From the NCBI RefSeq assembly GCF_905171765.1, contig NC_053392.1:373091963-373155962 (forward strand): a DNA stretch of 64,000 nt, in the 5' to 3' direction. The notes below the pieces were generated by a model that worked only from the letters and a program-made list of their open reading frames with translations, did not search any database and was not told the origin of the DNA. This document shows, piece by piece, positions 18,988 to 32,000 of this stretch; the first letter of the stretch is position 1; every line of letters starts with the position of its first letter. Source of the stretch: Bufo bufo. Lineage: Eukaryota > Chordata > Amphibia > Anura > Bufonidae. Made by a program: the position numbers and the translations under genes.

Positions 18988-21900
18988 CCCCAGGCTGTGT
19001 GGAGGATGTCAGCCGGGGGGTATACGTTTCCTCCATACGTACATCGCAATTTGTGTTGCCAGCGGTTATTGTTTTTGGTGATAAGACGGAGACTATTTCT
19101 TTCTTTCTAGACAGTGGAGCAGGGGTAAATTTGATAGATGCCCATTTTGCCCGCATTATGGGTTTGTCTCTCTGTACGCTACAGAGACCTATTCCCATAT
19201 TCGCTATTGATTCTGCTCCTCTGTCTCAGAGAAACCTCACCCACATTGTTCATAATTTACACCTTCGGGTAGGGGACCACCATAACGAGATGCTTTCATG
19301 TTATGTTCTGGAGGGGCTTCCCACTCCGGTAGTGCTGGGTCTTCCCTGGTTGGTAGCGCACAATCCAGTGGTGGATTGGCAGGCCAGGGAGATATTGGAG
19401 TGGAGTGAGCAGTGCAGAGAAAATTGCTTAAATAGCAATTGCTTAGTCGCCTCCATAACTACCCTACCTACATTGATTTTGGATTTTGAGGACGTTTTTT
19501 CTGAAAAGGGTTGTCAGAAGTTACCACCTCATCGTCCTTATGATTGCCCGGTTAACCTTATTCCCGGCGCAAAATTACCCAAGACCAGGTTATATAATCT
19601 TTCAGAGAGACAAGCCATGAAAGATTATATCTCCGAGAGCTTGGCTAAGGGACACATCAGACCCTCTTCTTCACCCATGGCTGCAGGGTTTTTCTTCGTT
19701 AAAAAGAAAGATGGGGGCCTGCGTCCTTGCCTAGATTTTCGCGAATTAAATCGGATAACCATCCGAGACCCATACCCTCTTCCTCTCATTCCTGACCTGT
19801 TTAACCAGATTGCGGGTGCTAGGTGGTTCTCCAAACTTGATCTTAGGGGGGCCTACAATCTGATTCGTATTAAGGAGGGGGATGAGTGGAAGACAGCTTT
19901 TAACATCCCTGAGGGGCATTATGAAAATCTAGTTATGCCTTTCGGTCTGACCAATGCTCCTGCCGTCTTTCAACATTTCGTTAATGACATTTTTAGTCAT
20001 CTAATCGGCAGGTTTGTGGTAATATACCTAGATGATATTTTAATTTATTCGTCTGATCTGAGAACACATGAGGTGCATGTCAGACAAGTACTGCAGGTCC
20101 TACGGACGAATAAATTATATGCTAAAATTGAAAAATGTGTCTTCACCGTTCAGGAGCTACAATTCCTAGGTTATTTTTTATCTGCTTAAGGTTTCCGTAT
20201 GGAACCTAGGAAGGTCCAGGCAATTTTAGATTGGGATCTTCCTGAGAACCTCAAAGCACTACAACGGTTCTTGGGCTTCGCGAATTTATATAGGAAATTC
20301 ATCAAAAATTATTCACTTATTGTAAAACCCCTTACTGACATGACTAGGAAGGGGACTGATTTTTCTAAATGGTCTGACGCCGCTAAAGTTGCTTTTTCCT
20401 CTCTAAAAGAGAGGTTTACCTCAGCACCTGTACTAGTCCAACCTGATGTCTCTCAGCCTTTTATTGTTGAAGTCGATGCGTCAGAGGTGAGAGTGGGTGC
20501 GGTGCTGTCTCAGGGTCCGTCTCCTGGCAAATGGCGTCCTTGTGCTTTCTTTTCTAAAAAACTATCTGCAGCAGAAAAGAACTACGATATTGGCAATAGG
20601 GAACTATTAGCTATTAAACTTGCGTTTGAGGAGTGGCGTCACTTTTTAGAGGGGGCAGTCCACCCCATCATTGTGATTACGGACCACAAAAATCTTCTGT
20701 ACCTCGAATCAGCTAAGCGTCTCACCCCTAGACAGGCTAGGTGGTCGCTATTTTTTACCAGGTTTAACTTTGTGATTACCTATCGTCCTGGGGCAAAGAA
20801 TACCAAGGCTGATGCACTATCTCGTTGTTTCCCTGGAGGGGGTAATGTGAGTGATCCGGTGCCCATTCTTCAAAGAGGAGTGGTTGTTTCTGCGGTACAC
20901 TCTGTTCTGGAGGGGAAGGTGTTAGAGGCCCAGGGGGATGCCCTGGTCTCTTGCCCCTCAGAGAAATTGTTTGTACCGTTGAACCTACGTTTCGAATTAT
21001 TAAAGGAACATCATAATTCGGCACTTGCTGGGCACCCGGGTAGTAAAGCAACCTTGGAGCTATTGTCTCGTCGTTTTTGGTGGCCAAGGTTGTGTCAGGA
21101 TGTATTGGATTTTGTGTCTTCTTGTTCTACCTGTGCGCGCGCAAAAGTTTCACATACACGTCCTGCAGGGTCTCTATTACCACTCGTCATTCCCAATAGA
21201 CCATGGACACATCTGTCAATGGATTTTATCACTGACTTACCTTTGTCTGTGGGTAAAACAGTTATTTTGGTAGTAGCGGACAGGTTTAGCAAAATGGTAC
21301 ACTTCATTGCGTTACCCGCACTACCTAATGCTAAGACTCTTGCTCAGGTACTCGTCAGTGAAATCGTGAAGCTTCACGGGGTCCCCTCCGATGTTGTTTC
21401 GGATCGGGGTACCCAGTTTATATCTAAATTTTGGAAAGCTTTTTGTTCCCGTTTGGGGGTACACTTGTCCTTTTCCTTAGCTTTCCATCCTCAGTCGAAT
21501 GGACAGACTGAGCGTACCAACCAAAACCTGGAGACATATCTAAGATGTTTTGTGTTTGAAAACCAAGAGTTGTGGTCATCATATTTACCGTTAGCTGAGT
21601 TTGCCATGAATAATCGTCGTCAGGAATCCACTGGCAAGTCACCATTTCTTGGTGCATATAGTTTTCATCCCCAATTCTGTACTTTCAAAGAGGGGGGTCT
21701 TCTGGGGTTCCCGAAGAGGAACGGTTTTCGTCATCTCTTTCATCGGTATGGCAGAAGGTGCAAGCTAACTTGAAAAATATGGGAGGTAAATACAAATGCA
21801 TGGCTGATAAGAGACGGTCGCCAGGTCCGGACCTAGGAGTGAATGACTATGTGTGGTTGTCTACTAGGAATATTAAATTGAAGGTTCCCTCTTGGAAACT

Positions 21901-22378
21901 GGGTCCTAGGTTTATTGGTCCTTACAAAATTGTAGCCATCATCAACCCCGTGGCTTTTCGCCTGGAGTTACCTCAGACTTTTAAAATCCATAATGTCTTT
22001 CATAAGTCGTTACTCAAAAAATATGTTCCACCTCTAGAACCGTCACCGCTGCCACCCCCTCCTGTTGTCGTGGATGGTAATCTAGAATTTCAGATATCCA
22101 AAATGTTTAATTCTCGTCGGGTCCGCCGCTCTCTTCAATATCTGGTGCATTGGAGAGGTTACGGTCCCGAGGAAAGAATGTGGGTTCCTGCGTCTGAGGT
22201 AAACGCCGACAGGCTAGTTCAGGTTTTTCATGCCTCTCATCCTGAGAGACCTGGTCCTGAGTGTCCGGAGGCCCCTCGTAGAGAGGGGGGTACTGTCACG
22301 AGGGTGTCAAGAACCACGCCTGAATCCGTTATACCCGGGGTCAGGAAGTCGCAGCGGTTGGCTGCGCGCTCTATGTAA
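18960..22378 (+). pseudogene. pol: Chromovirus Pol: protease, RT, RNase H, integrase, chromodomain
   Basis: The protease motif LDSGA is near 19112. RT runs through 19600-20180 with the active site YLDDIL. A TAA at 20187-20189 interrupts the frame at the RT connection, and the frame continues. RNase H shows VDAS, NRELL, TDHKN and ADALSR. Integrase shows an HHCC finger (HHNSALAGH, CSTCARAK) and a DDE core: Asp in MDFITDL, Asp in VSDRGTQF, Glu in GQTERTNQ. A one-base loss in the G-run at 21692-21697 shifts the frame. From about 21700 to 22378, the shifted frame encodes the GPY/F-like module and a chromodomain (LQYLVHWRGYGPEERMW), which guides insertion to marked histones in chromoviruses. All domains are recognisable; two or three lesions make it defective. 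Confidence 0.93.
22280..22293 (+). other. Polypurine tract
   Basis: AGAGAGGGGGGTAC lies directly before the 3' LTR. It matches in form the tract at 44923-44936 of the other chromovirus (AGGGGGAGGTAC on the minus strand). Such tracts prime plus-strand DNA. Confidence 0.75.
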
Positions 22379-22940
22379 GATAGGGCTGTTTCCTTATGGT
22401 AGCTTTCTGGGTTTGCTTTGCAAACCCTTTTGGCTCACTCAGGGATCCGTAGCTCCTTCTCCTCAGCTGTTCCTTGTCCAGCACTCCCAACCTCCTTATA
22501 TTCCCCTCTCACACTTCTCTGGTTGCCAGATATAGAGCTTCCTGCCTGAACATCTATTCTGACTCTCTGGAGCTGTGTTGCTGCATTCTGGTTGTTGGTC
22601 CAGAACGCTACCCTCCGGATCCCTGTTGGACCTTTGTGGTCTGCTGTGGTCGCCCACCTGGGTGTATGTGTTTGTCTGTATTGTCTGTCCTCTCCCTGGT
22701 GTTTCCCTCTTAGTGTCAGTGGTGCGGACTAGCGATCCCACCGGCCCGTTCACTATCTAGGGCTCATTTTAGGGAAAGCCAGGGTTTAGGCACGTGATCG
22801 CCGCACGGGTGAGGAACCTGTCTAGGGACGTCAGGGCAGTCAGGTGCCAGCCGCAAGGTCAGTCAGGGGTCACCAACTTACCCTCTCCATTGGGCAGGGC
22901 TTTCCCTTTTCCCTCCATGTGCGTGACGCCAGTAATTACA
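22294..22940 (+). repeat. Chromovirus 3' LTR (647 bp)
   Basis: TGTCACGAGG...GTAATTACA, followed by the target duplication ACTGT at 22941-22945. It is 13 bp longer than the 5' LTR through two small indels, and several substitutions separate them. The insertion is therefore clearly older than the one at 44502. Confidence 0.95.
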
Positions 22941-23213
22941 ACTGTACATTGTATAGTGGCTGTGCTTGGTATCGCAGCTCAGCCCCATTCACATCTATGG
23001 GGCTAAGCTGTGCCTAGGCCATGTGACCGATGAATGTGTCGGCACTCGGCCTAGAAAAAGCAGTGAGAAGGCTGTGGCACTACTGTGAGCACCTCTGCCT
23101 TCTCAAACAGCTGATTTGAGGGCATCCCTGGTGTCAGACCTCCACCGATCAGATACTGATGACCTATCCAGAGGCTAGGTCATCAGTAAGTAAGTATCGG
23201 AAAGCCTCTTTAA

Positions 23214-23523
23214 TATCCTTATACTGAAATACCTATTACATTTTAACATCAGTATTAACTCTTCTTTGCCATACTGATTTTTACCCACATTAATATCTTA
23301 GTTATTGCTATGGGCTGTGATTTTTATGGAACCTATACAATATGTCATATCCTTCCTTCTGTAATTATTTTAGGCATTTACACAATCAAGATAGATATGG
23401 TCTTTGTGTTACAAATCACAATTTTAGGATTTTCATGATACCAATGTAAGCTTATGCACAATATGCAAAACTTTTATTTTACAGAATATTCTTCACAACC
23501 AAATCTTGTTTACAGTATGTTTT
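23214..23523. other. No gene or recognised element
   Basis: AT-rich spacer between two TTAA-type repeats. I see nothing specific in it. Confidence 0.55.
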
Positions 23524-24369
23524 TTAACCCCTTTTAACTCGGGCCAGTTTTCACCCTCCTGCTCAGGCCATTTTTTGCAAATCTGACATGTGTTACATTA
23601 TGTGGTAATAACTTTGGAACACTTTTACTTATCCAAGCCATTCTGAGATTTTTTTCTCATGACACATTGTACATCATGACAGTCATAAATTTGAGTCAAT
23701 ATATTTCACCTTTATGAAAAAAATCCCAAATTTACCAAAAATGTAGAAAAATTCACAATTTCCAAAATTTCTGTTTCTCTGCTTTTAAAACAGAAAGTGA
23801 TACCTCATAAACTATTTATTACTTAACATTCCCCATATGTCTACTTTATGTTGGCACCATTTTCTTTTTATTTTTAAGAAAATTTCCAAAACCCACTTTT
23901 TAACCACCTCAGCCCCCATGGCTTAAACACCCTGAAAGACCAGGCCACTTTTTACACTTCTGACCTACACTACTTTCACCGTTTATTGCTCGGTCATGCA
24001 ACTCACCACCCAAATGAATTTTACCTCCTTTTCTTCTCACTAATAGAGCTTTCATTTGGTGGTATTTCATTGCTGCTGACATTTTTACTTTTTTTGTTAT
24101 TAATCGAAATTTAACGATTTTTTTTGCAAAAAAATGACATTTTTCACTTTCAGTTGTAAAATTTTGCAAAAAAAAACGAGATCCATTTATAAATTTTGCT
24201 CTAAATTTATTGTTCTACATGTCTTTGATAAAAAAAAAATGTTTGGGTAAAAAAAAAAATGGTTTGGGTAAAAGTTATAGCGTTTACAAACTATGGTACA
24301 AAAATGTGAATTTCCGCTTTTTGAAGCAGCTCTGACTTTCTGAGCACCTGTCATGTTTCCTGAGGTTCT

Positions 24370-26640
24370 ACAATGCCCAGACAGTACAAACACCCCACAA
24401 ATGACCCCATTTCGGAAAGTAGACAGCCTAAGGTATTCGCTGATGGGCATAGTGAGTTCATAGAACTTTTTATTTTTTGTCACAAGTTAGCGGAAAATGA
24501 TGATTTTTTTTTTTTTTTCTTACAAAGTCTCATATTCCACTAACTTTGTATAAAAAAATGGGGAAAGATGTCTTTTGCCAAGATATTTCTCTCACCCAGC
24601 ATGGGTATATGTAAAATGACACCCCAAAACACATTCCCCAACTTCTCCTGAATACGGAGATACCAGATGTGTGACACTTTTTTGCAGCCTAGGTGGGCAA
24701 AGGGGCCCATATTCCAAAGAGCACCTTTTGGATTTCACTGGTCATTTTTTACAGAATTTGATTTCAAACTCCTTACCACACATTTGGGCCCCTAGAATGC
24801 CAGGGCAGTCTAACTACCCCACAAGTGACCCCATTTTGGAAAGAAGACACCCCAAGGTATTCGCTGATGGGCATAGTGAGTTCATGGAAGTTTTTATTTT
24901 TTGTCACAAGTTAGTGGAATATGAGACTTTGTATAAAAAAAAAAAAAAAAAATCATCATTTTCCACTAACTTGTGACAAAAAATAAAAAATTCTAGGAAC
25001 TTGCCATGCCCCTCACGGAATACCTTGGGGTGTATTCTTTCCAAAATGGGGTCACTTGTGGGGTAGTTATACTGCCCTGGCATTATAGGGGCCCAAATGT
25101 GTGGTAAGGAGTTTGAAATCAAATTCTGTAAAAAATGACCAGTGAAATCCGAAAGGTGCTCTTTGGAATGTGGGCCCCTTTGCCCACCTAGTCTGCAAAA
25201 AAGTGCCACACATGTGGTATCTCCGTATTCAGGAGAAGTTGGGGAATGTGTTTTGGGGTGTCATTTTACATATACCCATGCTGGGTGAGATAAATATCTT
25301 GGTCAAATGCCAACTTTGTATAAAAAAATGGGAAACGTTGTCTTTTGCCAAGATATTTCTCTCACCCAGCATGGGTATATGTAAAATGACACCCCAAAAC
25401 ACATTCCCCAACTTCTTCTGAATACGGAGATACCACATGTGTGACACTTTTTTGCAGCCTAGGTGGGCAAAGGGGCCCACATTCCAAAGAGCACCTTTCG
25501 GATTTCACCGGTCATTTTTTACAGAATTTGATTTCAAACTCCTTACCACACATTTGGGCCCCTAGAATGCCAGGGCAGTATAACTACCCCACAAGTGACC
25601 CCATTTTGGAAAGAAGACACCCCAAGGTATTCGCTGATGGGCATAGTGAGTTCATGGAAGTTTTTATTTTTTGTCACAAGTTAGTGGAATATGAGACTTT
25701 GTAAGGAAAAAAAAAATAAAATCATCATTTTCCACTAACTTGTGACAAAAAATAAAAAATTCTAGGAACTCGCCATGCCCCTCACGGAATACCTTGGGGT
25801 GTCTTCTTTCCAAAATGGGGTCACTTGTGGGGTAGTTATACTGCCCTGGCATTTTCCAGGGGCCCTATTGTGTGGTAAGTAGGTAAATGACCTGTGAAAT
25901 CCGAAAGGTGCTCTTTGGAATGTGGGCCCCTTTGCCCACCTAGGCTGCAAAAAAGTGCCACACATGTGGTATCCCCGTACTCGGGAGAAGTTGGGGAATG
26001 TGTTTTGGGGTGTCATTTTACATATACCCATGCTGGGTGAGATAAATATCTTGGTCAAATGCCAACTTTGTATAAAAAAAATGGGAAAAGTTGTCTTTTG
26101 CCAAGATATTTCTCTCACCCAACATGGGTATATGTAAAATGACACCCCAAAACACATTCCCCAACTTCTCCTGAGTACGGCGATACCACATGTCTGACAC
26201 TTTTTTGCAGCCTAGATGCGCAAAGGGGCCCACATTCCTTTTATGAGGGCATTTTTAGACATTTGGATCCCAGACTTCTTCTCACGCTTTAGGGCCCCTA
26301 GAATGCCAGGGCAGTATAAATACCCCACATGTGACCCCATTTTGGAAAGAAGACACCCCAAGGTATTCAATGAGGGGCATGGCGAGTTCATAGAATTTTT
26401 TTTTTTTTGGCACAAGTTAGCGGAAATTGATTTTATTTATTTTTTTCTCACAAAGTCTCCCTTTCCGCTAACTTGGGACAAAAATTTTAATCTTTCATGG
26501 ACTCATTATGCCCCTCACGGAATACCTGGGGGTATCTTCTTTCCGAAATGGGGTCACATGTGGGGTATTTATACTGCCCTGGCATTCTAGGGGCCCTAAA
26601 GCGTGAGAAGAAGTCTGGAATATAAATGTCTAAAAATTTT
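24370..26640. repeat. Alternating inverted blocks, ~380 bp each
   Basis: A block with GGGCAAAGGGGCCC, CTAGAATGCCAGGGCAGT, AAGACACCCCAAGGTATTC and TTGTCACAAGTTAG occurs forward at about 24560-24920, reversed at 24940-25310, forward at 25320-25705, reversed at 25720-26070, forward at 26075-26440 and reversed at 26455-26640. The centres are short A/T-rich loops such as the A-run at 24928-24950. The period is about 740-750 bp per palindrome. Confidence 0.9.
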
Positions 26641-26764
26641 TACGCATTTGGATTCCGTGAGGGGTATGGTGAGTTCATGTGAGATTTAATTTTTTGACAC
26701 AAGTTAGTGGAATATGAGACTTTGTAAGAAAAAAAAATAAAATTCCGCTAACTTGGGCCCAAAA

Positions 26765-27850
26765 AATGTCTGAATGGAGCCTTACAGAGGGGTGATCAAT
26801 GACAGGGGGGTGATCAATGACAGGGGGGGTGATCAATGACAGGGGGGTGATCAGGGAGTCTCTATGGGGTGATCACCACAGTCATTCATCACACCCCTGT
26901 AAGGCTCCATTCAGACGTCCGTATGCGTTTTGCGGATCCGATCCATCTATCAGTGGATCCGTAAAAATCATGCGGACATCTGAATGGAGCTTTACAGGGG
27001 TGTGATCAATGACAGGGGGGTAATCAATGACAGGGGGGTGATCAGGGAGTCTATATGGGGTGATCACCACAGTCATTGATCACGCCCCTGTAAGGCTCCA
27101 TTCAGACGTCCGTATGCGTTTTGCGGATCCGATCCATCTATCAGTGGATCCGTAAAAATCATGCGGACATCTGAATGGAGCTTTACAGGGGGGTGATCAA
27201 TGACAGGGGGGTAATCAATGACAGGGGGGGGTGATCAGGGAGTCTATATGGGGTGATCACCACAGTCATTGATCACGCCCCTGTAAGGCTCCATTCAGAC
27301 GTCCGTATGCGTTTTGCGGATCCGATCCATCTATCAGTGGATCCGTAAAAATCATGCGGACATCTGAATGGAGCTTTACAGGGGTGTGATCAATGACAGG
27401 GGGGTAATCAATGACAGGGGGGTGATCAGGGAGTCTATATGGGGTGATCACCACAGTCATTGATCACGCCCCTGTAAGGCTCCATTCAGACGTCCGTATG
27501 CGTTTTGCAGATCCGATCCATCTATCAGTGGATCCGTAAAAAATGTCTGAATGGAGCCTTACAGAGGGGTGATCAATGACAGGGGGGTGATCAATGACAG
27601 GGGGGGTGATCAATGACAGGGGGGTGATCAGGGAGTCTCTATGGGGTGATCACCACAGTCATTCATCACGCCCCTGTAAGGCTCCATTCAGACGTCCGTA
27701 TGCGTTTTGCGGATCCGATCCATCTATCAGTGGATCCGTAAAAATCATGCGGACGTCTGAATGGAGCTTTACAGGGGGGTGATCAATGACAGGGGGGTAA
27801 TCAATGACAGGGGGGTGATCAGGGAGTCTATATGGGGTGATCAGGGGTGA
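26765..27850. repeat. Tandem array, ~190-202 bp unit, 5 copies
   Basis: The marker GGCTCCATTCAGACGTCCG occurs at about 26903, 27093, 27287, 27478 and 27680. Each unit contains shorter GATCAATGACAGGGGGGT repeats that vary in number (two to four), and the near palindrome GGATCCGATCCATC...CAGTGGATCCG. Copies 1 and 5 share the longest run and the CATTCATCAC variant. Confidence 0.93.
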
Positions 27851-27944
27851 TCAAGGGTGATCAAGGGTGAATAAGGGGTTAATAAGTGACAGGGGGGGGG
27901 GTGTAGTGTAGTGGTGCTTGGTGCAACATATTACTGAGCTGCCT

Positions 27945-28170
27945 GTGTCCTCTGGTGGTCGATCCAAACAAAGGGGACCACCAGAGGACCAGGTAGCAGG
28001 TATATTAGACGCTGTTATCAAAACAGCGTCTAATATACCTGTTAGGGGTTAAAAAAATCACATCTCCAGCCTGCCAGCGAACGATCGCCGCTGGCAGGCT
28101 GGAGATCCACTCGCTTACCTTCCGATCCTGTGAACGCGCGCGCCTGTGTGCGCGCGTTCACAGGAAATCT
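27945..28170. other. Three consecutive strong hairpins
   Basis: Stems: GTCCTCTGGTGGTC with GACCACCAGAGGAC (27948-27988); CAGGTATATTAGACGCTGTT with its inverse (28000-28042); and CAGCCTGCCAGCG with CGCTGGCAGGCTG (28069-28105). A further inverted pair TGAACGCGCGCG/CGCGCGTTCA is at 28131-28162. They sit beside the right end of the inner TTAA element and may be transposase or fold-back structures. Function is unknown. Confidence 0.85.
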
Positions 28171-29061
28171 CGCGTCTCGCGAGATGACGCGTAGATGTGT
28201 GACTGTGCGCAGGGCTGCCACCTCCGGAACGCGAATCTGCGTTAGGCGGTCCGGAGGTGGTTAAGGACCAGTTCAGGTCTGAAGTCACTTTGAGGGGCTT
28301 ACATAGTAGAAACCCCCCATAAATGACCCCATTGTAGAAACTACAACCCTTCAGTTACTCAAATCTGATTTTATAAACTTTGTTAACCCTTTAGGTATTC
28401 TACAAGAATTAAAGGAAATGGAAATGAAATTTCAAAATTTCACTTTTTTGGCAGATTTTGCATTTTAATCAATTTTTTTTATTTAACACATCAAGGATTA
28501 ACAGTTAAACAAAGCAATATTTATTACCCTGATTCTGCAGTTTACAGAAACACCCCACATGTGGAGGTAAACTGCTGTATGGGCGCATGGCAGGGCATAG
28601 AAGAAAAGGAGCGCTGTATGGTTTTTGGAAGGCAGATTTTGCTAGACTGGTTTTTAGATGCCATGTCCTATTTGAAGCCCCCCAGATATACCCTACAGTA
28701 GAAAAAAATCTAAAAGTGACCCCATTTTGGAAACGAAAGGATAAGGTGACAGTTTTATTGGTACTATTTTAGGGTACATATGATTTTTTTTTAAATTGTA
28801 TATTTTATTGTTATTTTTCCATTTTTTTTCCAAACAAAATCAAATTGCAAATACAGTGTAATATTGACTCACATTATATGTCCAATATGATAGTCACATG
28901 GCATGAAACATAATAGGTGAACAATAGTTACTGCAAGTGCATAGGTAAAAGAACCATAGCAGACAAAATAATTTCAACCAATGGATATGCATAGAAGCAC
29001 AGTAGAACAGAAGTGCACTTAGGCAACCATAGAAGATAATAGTCCTTCAGGACTCAAAATA

Positions 29062-32000
29062 TCACAAAGAAATAAGAAAAAATACATTTGGGGTAAAGAC
29101 GCAAGACATGACACGAAGGGGGAAAGGTAGAGGATGACATATCCAGGCATTAGTCGGTTCTCTGCTCGCAGAGATCCATGTAGTTATCCCATATTTGCCA
29201 AGCTTTATTAAACTTATCCAATGTATTAGAAACACTAGCTGCCATATACTCCATTTTTCTGACCTCCAAAACACTCGTGATAAGGTCTAGCTGAGTATGC
29301 GAATCAGTACTCCTCCAGAATCCCGCAATGAGATGTCTGGCTGCCGTCAGAACATTGAAGGTATAGACATGAAATGTTTTCTCAATGTAATCAGCAGCAT
29401 ATTTAATAGATAAAAAGAGGGATCTAATGGAAATCTAGTCCCCAGCACCTGGACTGAACTTACTGCCCTCCAGAATGGCCGAATCAACAGGCAGTGCCCA
29501 AAAATGTGGATATGGGATCCTTCGCCCGTCCCAGATCTCCAAAATCTATCAGAGAGAGCAGGATTAATGCGCTTCAGCAATTGCGGGGTATGATACCAGA
29601 ACATTAGGATTTTATAAGCATTTTCCCTATGAGTAATGCAAGATGATGTCTTCCCTATCCTATTCCATATCATGGTCCATTCAGCAGACGATATCGAGCA
29701 TCCAAGAATGGTCTCCCATTAAGCCATGTACGAATGCTGGATTGTGGACGTCGACAGGAGGAGATCAATCTCTGATATAAGACCTCGTGTGGTACTTGAT
29801 AATTTACATAGTTTCTCAAAGGACATAGGAGTGGAAGCACTGAATCGAGTTGGACAAACTAGAGAATAGGTGCCTTATGTGCACATATTGATACCTCGAA
29901 TTTTTTGGCAAATGATAGGAGGATTGCAATCTATCAAATGGCAGAAAACCAAGGGTTTTATAGTCCATAACGTCCGCAAAATGGAACAATTTGCTGGGCA
30001 ACCATGACCTAAGAAAGGAAGTTTGCATGCCCATCGGAAACAATGGGTTGAATAGAAAAGAAACCATAGAGGACTTTTCCGAAGCTAGAGAGAATAAACG
30101 ATTGCAGCGCAACCAAATACGGTGCGTGAAGGACGTTCGTCCCAACAAATCGGGCAACAAAGCAGGTGGGAGCGGAGACCAGAGCAGCGAATTAGGATGT
30201 ACAGGTGCTATCCATAATTTCTCAATTTCTAACCATCTAGAATACGCAAATAGCTTGGACCAATCAGGTAGCCTTCTAAGATGGGCAGCCCAGTAATACT
30301 TCTTGATATCCCAGACCGCTAAGCCTCCCCGCGTCTTAGGTGCCGTAAGGGTCGCACACGGTATTCAGTGCCTCTTCCCACTCCATATAGACCGTAACAT
30401 GCAAGACTGAAAGGTATGCAACTCCCTCTCCGGGACAGGGATTGGGAGAGTCTCAAATAAATAAAGCAGCTTGGGCAAAATAGTCATTTTGAGCGATGCT
30501 TTGCGACCCAATAGGGATATGGGAAGAGGCATCCACTTGTTCATGAGGTTTTTAAGCTCACTAAAATTAGCAGCAAAGTTGTGTGAATAAAGTGAGAAAT
30601 AAGTCGGTGTTAGAATAACGCCCAGGTAGCGGAGCTTAGTATATGTCCAGTGAAAACGGTAATTAGCCTTCAGAATATCTAACCCATCAGGCGGGTAATT
30701 AAGGGGGAGTGGCCTCAGTTTTTGTGGTGTTAACTTTATAGCCAGACAATCTCCCATAAGACTCAAGTAGTTTAAAAAGGTTGGGAAGCGATGTGTGTAG
30801 GTCAGTCAATGTGAGCAGAACGTCATCTGCAAATAAGGACAGTTTAAATTCCACACGGTTAACTATAATTCCATGAATGTCGGGATTCGCCCTAACAGCA
30901 GCTGCAAGGGGCTCTATACAGAGAACAAATAACAGCGGGGATAAGGGACACCCCTGACGTGTACCGTTGAAAATAGGGAAGGCCTGAGAGTGGGCATGAG
31001 GAAGTTTTACCGTGGCCATAGGTTGGGCATACAGACCACGTAAGGCTGTAAGGAATGGGCCAGCAATGCCAAAGGCCTGCAAGGTGGGGAACATAAATGA
31101 CCAGTTGAGGCGGTCAAACGCTTTTACAGCATAAAGACTTAACAGCAAGACTGAGTCTTTGCGCTTGTTGATAATATCGATCAGGTCACTGGTCCTTCTG
31201 GTATTATCACCCCCCTGTCGGCTCCTGACAAAGCCAACCTGGTCCTTATGAATTAGTTGGGGGAGCCAATTAGAGAGTCTATCAGCTAAGGTTTTAGTGA
31301 ATATCTTCAAGTCAAAATTAAGGAGAGCAATGGGCCTATAGTTGGCACAGTCTAGGGGATCCTTCCCAAGTTTGGAAATCAAGGTTATATAAGATTGTGA
31401 TAAAGATGTAGGGATCACAGAGCCCTATAGGAAGGAGTTAAACATCTGAGTCATATGAGGAAGGAGAATATCAGAAAAAGTTTTATAATATAGGTAAGGC
31501 AGACCATCTAGTCCGGGGGACTTGTTGTTCGGGAGCCGTTTTAGCACCTCCTGTAACTCCTCCACCGTTATGGGGGTATTCAGTGACGAAAGAGACTCAC
31601 CTGAAAGTTTAGGGAGATCACATTTAGAGAGGAAGGAGTCAAAGAGGCGCTGACGTCTCTCCGGGTCAGACGGTAGCTGTTGTGTAATGGAATAAAGCGA
31701 CATGTAGTACTCCTGGAAGAGTTTAGAAATAGCCTCCAGCCTATATATCAGTGTCCCATCTGTCTGTCTCATAACTGTGGGGGTCTCCGTAATATTAGAG
31801 TCACGCAGTTGCCTCGCTAGGAGCGTATGCGGTTTGTTGCCACAAGTATAAAAATGCTGGCGAGAGTACATAAATAATTTTTCAGTTTTATGAGATAGTA
31901 AGTCGCGTAGTCTAGCCCATATGATAACTTGGAGCAACTGCCTCAATCGTTTCTAACAGTTTCTCTAGGGCAGATAGCTGGGCTGTAAGGGCAGTCAGTT

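Larger units (their letters stand above)
17415..22940 (+). mobile_element. Ty3/gypsy chromovirus (Tf1/sushi-like), degraded full-length copy
   Basis: LTRs of 634 and 647 bp start TGTCACGAGG and end in ATTACA. A 5-bp duplication ACTGT flanks the element. Inside are gag, then protease, reverse transcriptase, RNase H, integrase and chromodomain in Ty3/gypsy order. The coding region has a shift at the gag-pol join, one nonsense codon and one frameshift, so this copy should not make full Pol. A self-priming type primer site follows the 5' LTR. Confidence 0.95.
17251..23213. repeat. TTAA-type palindromic MITE, copy B, split by a chromovirus
   Basis: Left part 17251-17414: TTAAAATGG, then ATACTGATGACG and CAGTATCTGATCGGTGAG. 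Right part 22946-23213: CCACCGATCAGATACTGATG, then GGAAAGCCTCTTTAA. The two parts are inverted relatives of each other and of copy A at 2971. The chromovirus at 17415-22940 interrupts it, with the duplication ACTGT at 17410-17414 and 22941-22945. Confidence 0.8.
23900..28264. mobile_element. Inner TTAA-ended DNA element (4.36 kb), non-autonomous
   Basis: The ends TTAACCACCTC... and ...GAGGTGGTTAA are inverted and flanked by or include TTAA. It interrupts the outer element: before it the sequence reads AAACCCACTTT, after it GGACCAGTTCAGG. Inside are alternating inverted blocks (24370-26640), a 190-bp tandem array (26765-27850) and three strong hairpins near the right end. There is no transposase. 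Minus- and plus-strand frames of about 60-130 codons all come from repeats. Confidence 0.82.

Noticed and set aside
18940..19010. Programmed -1 frameshift between gag and pol as a regulated feature
   Set aside because: No clear slippery heptamer with a following structure was seen, and the related young element has gag and pol in one frame; a single lost base is simpler. Not fully excluded.
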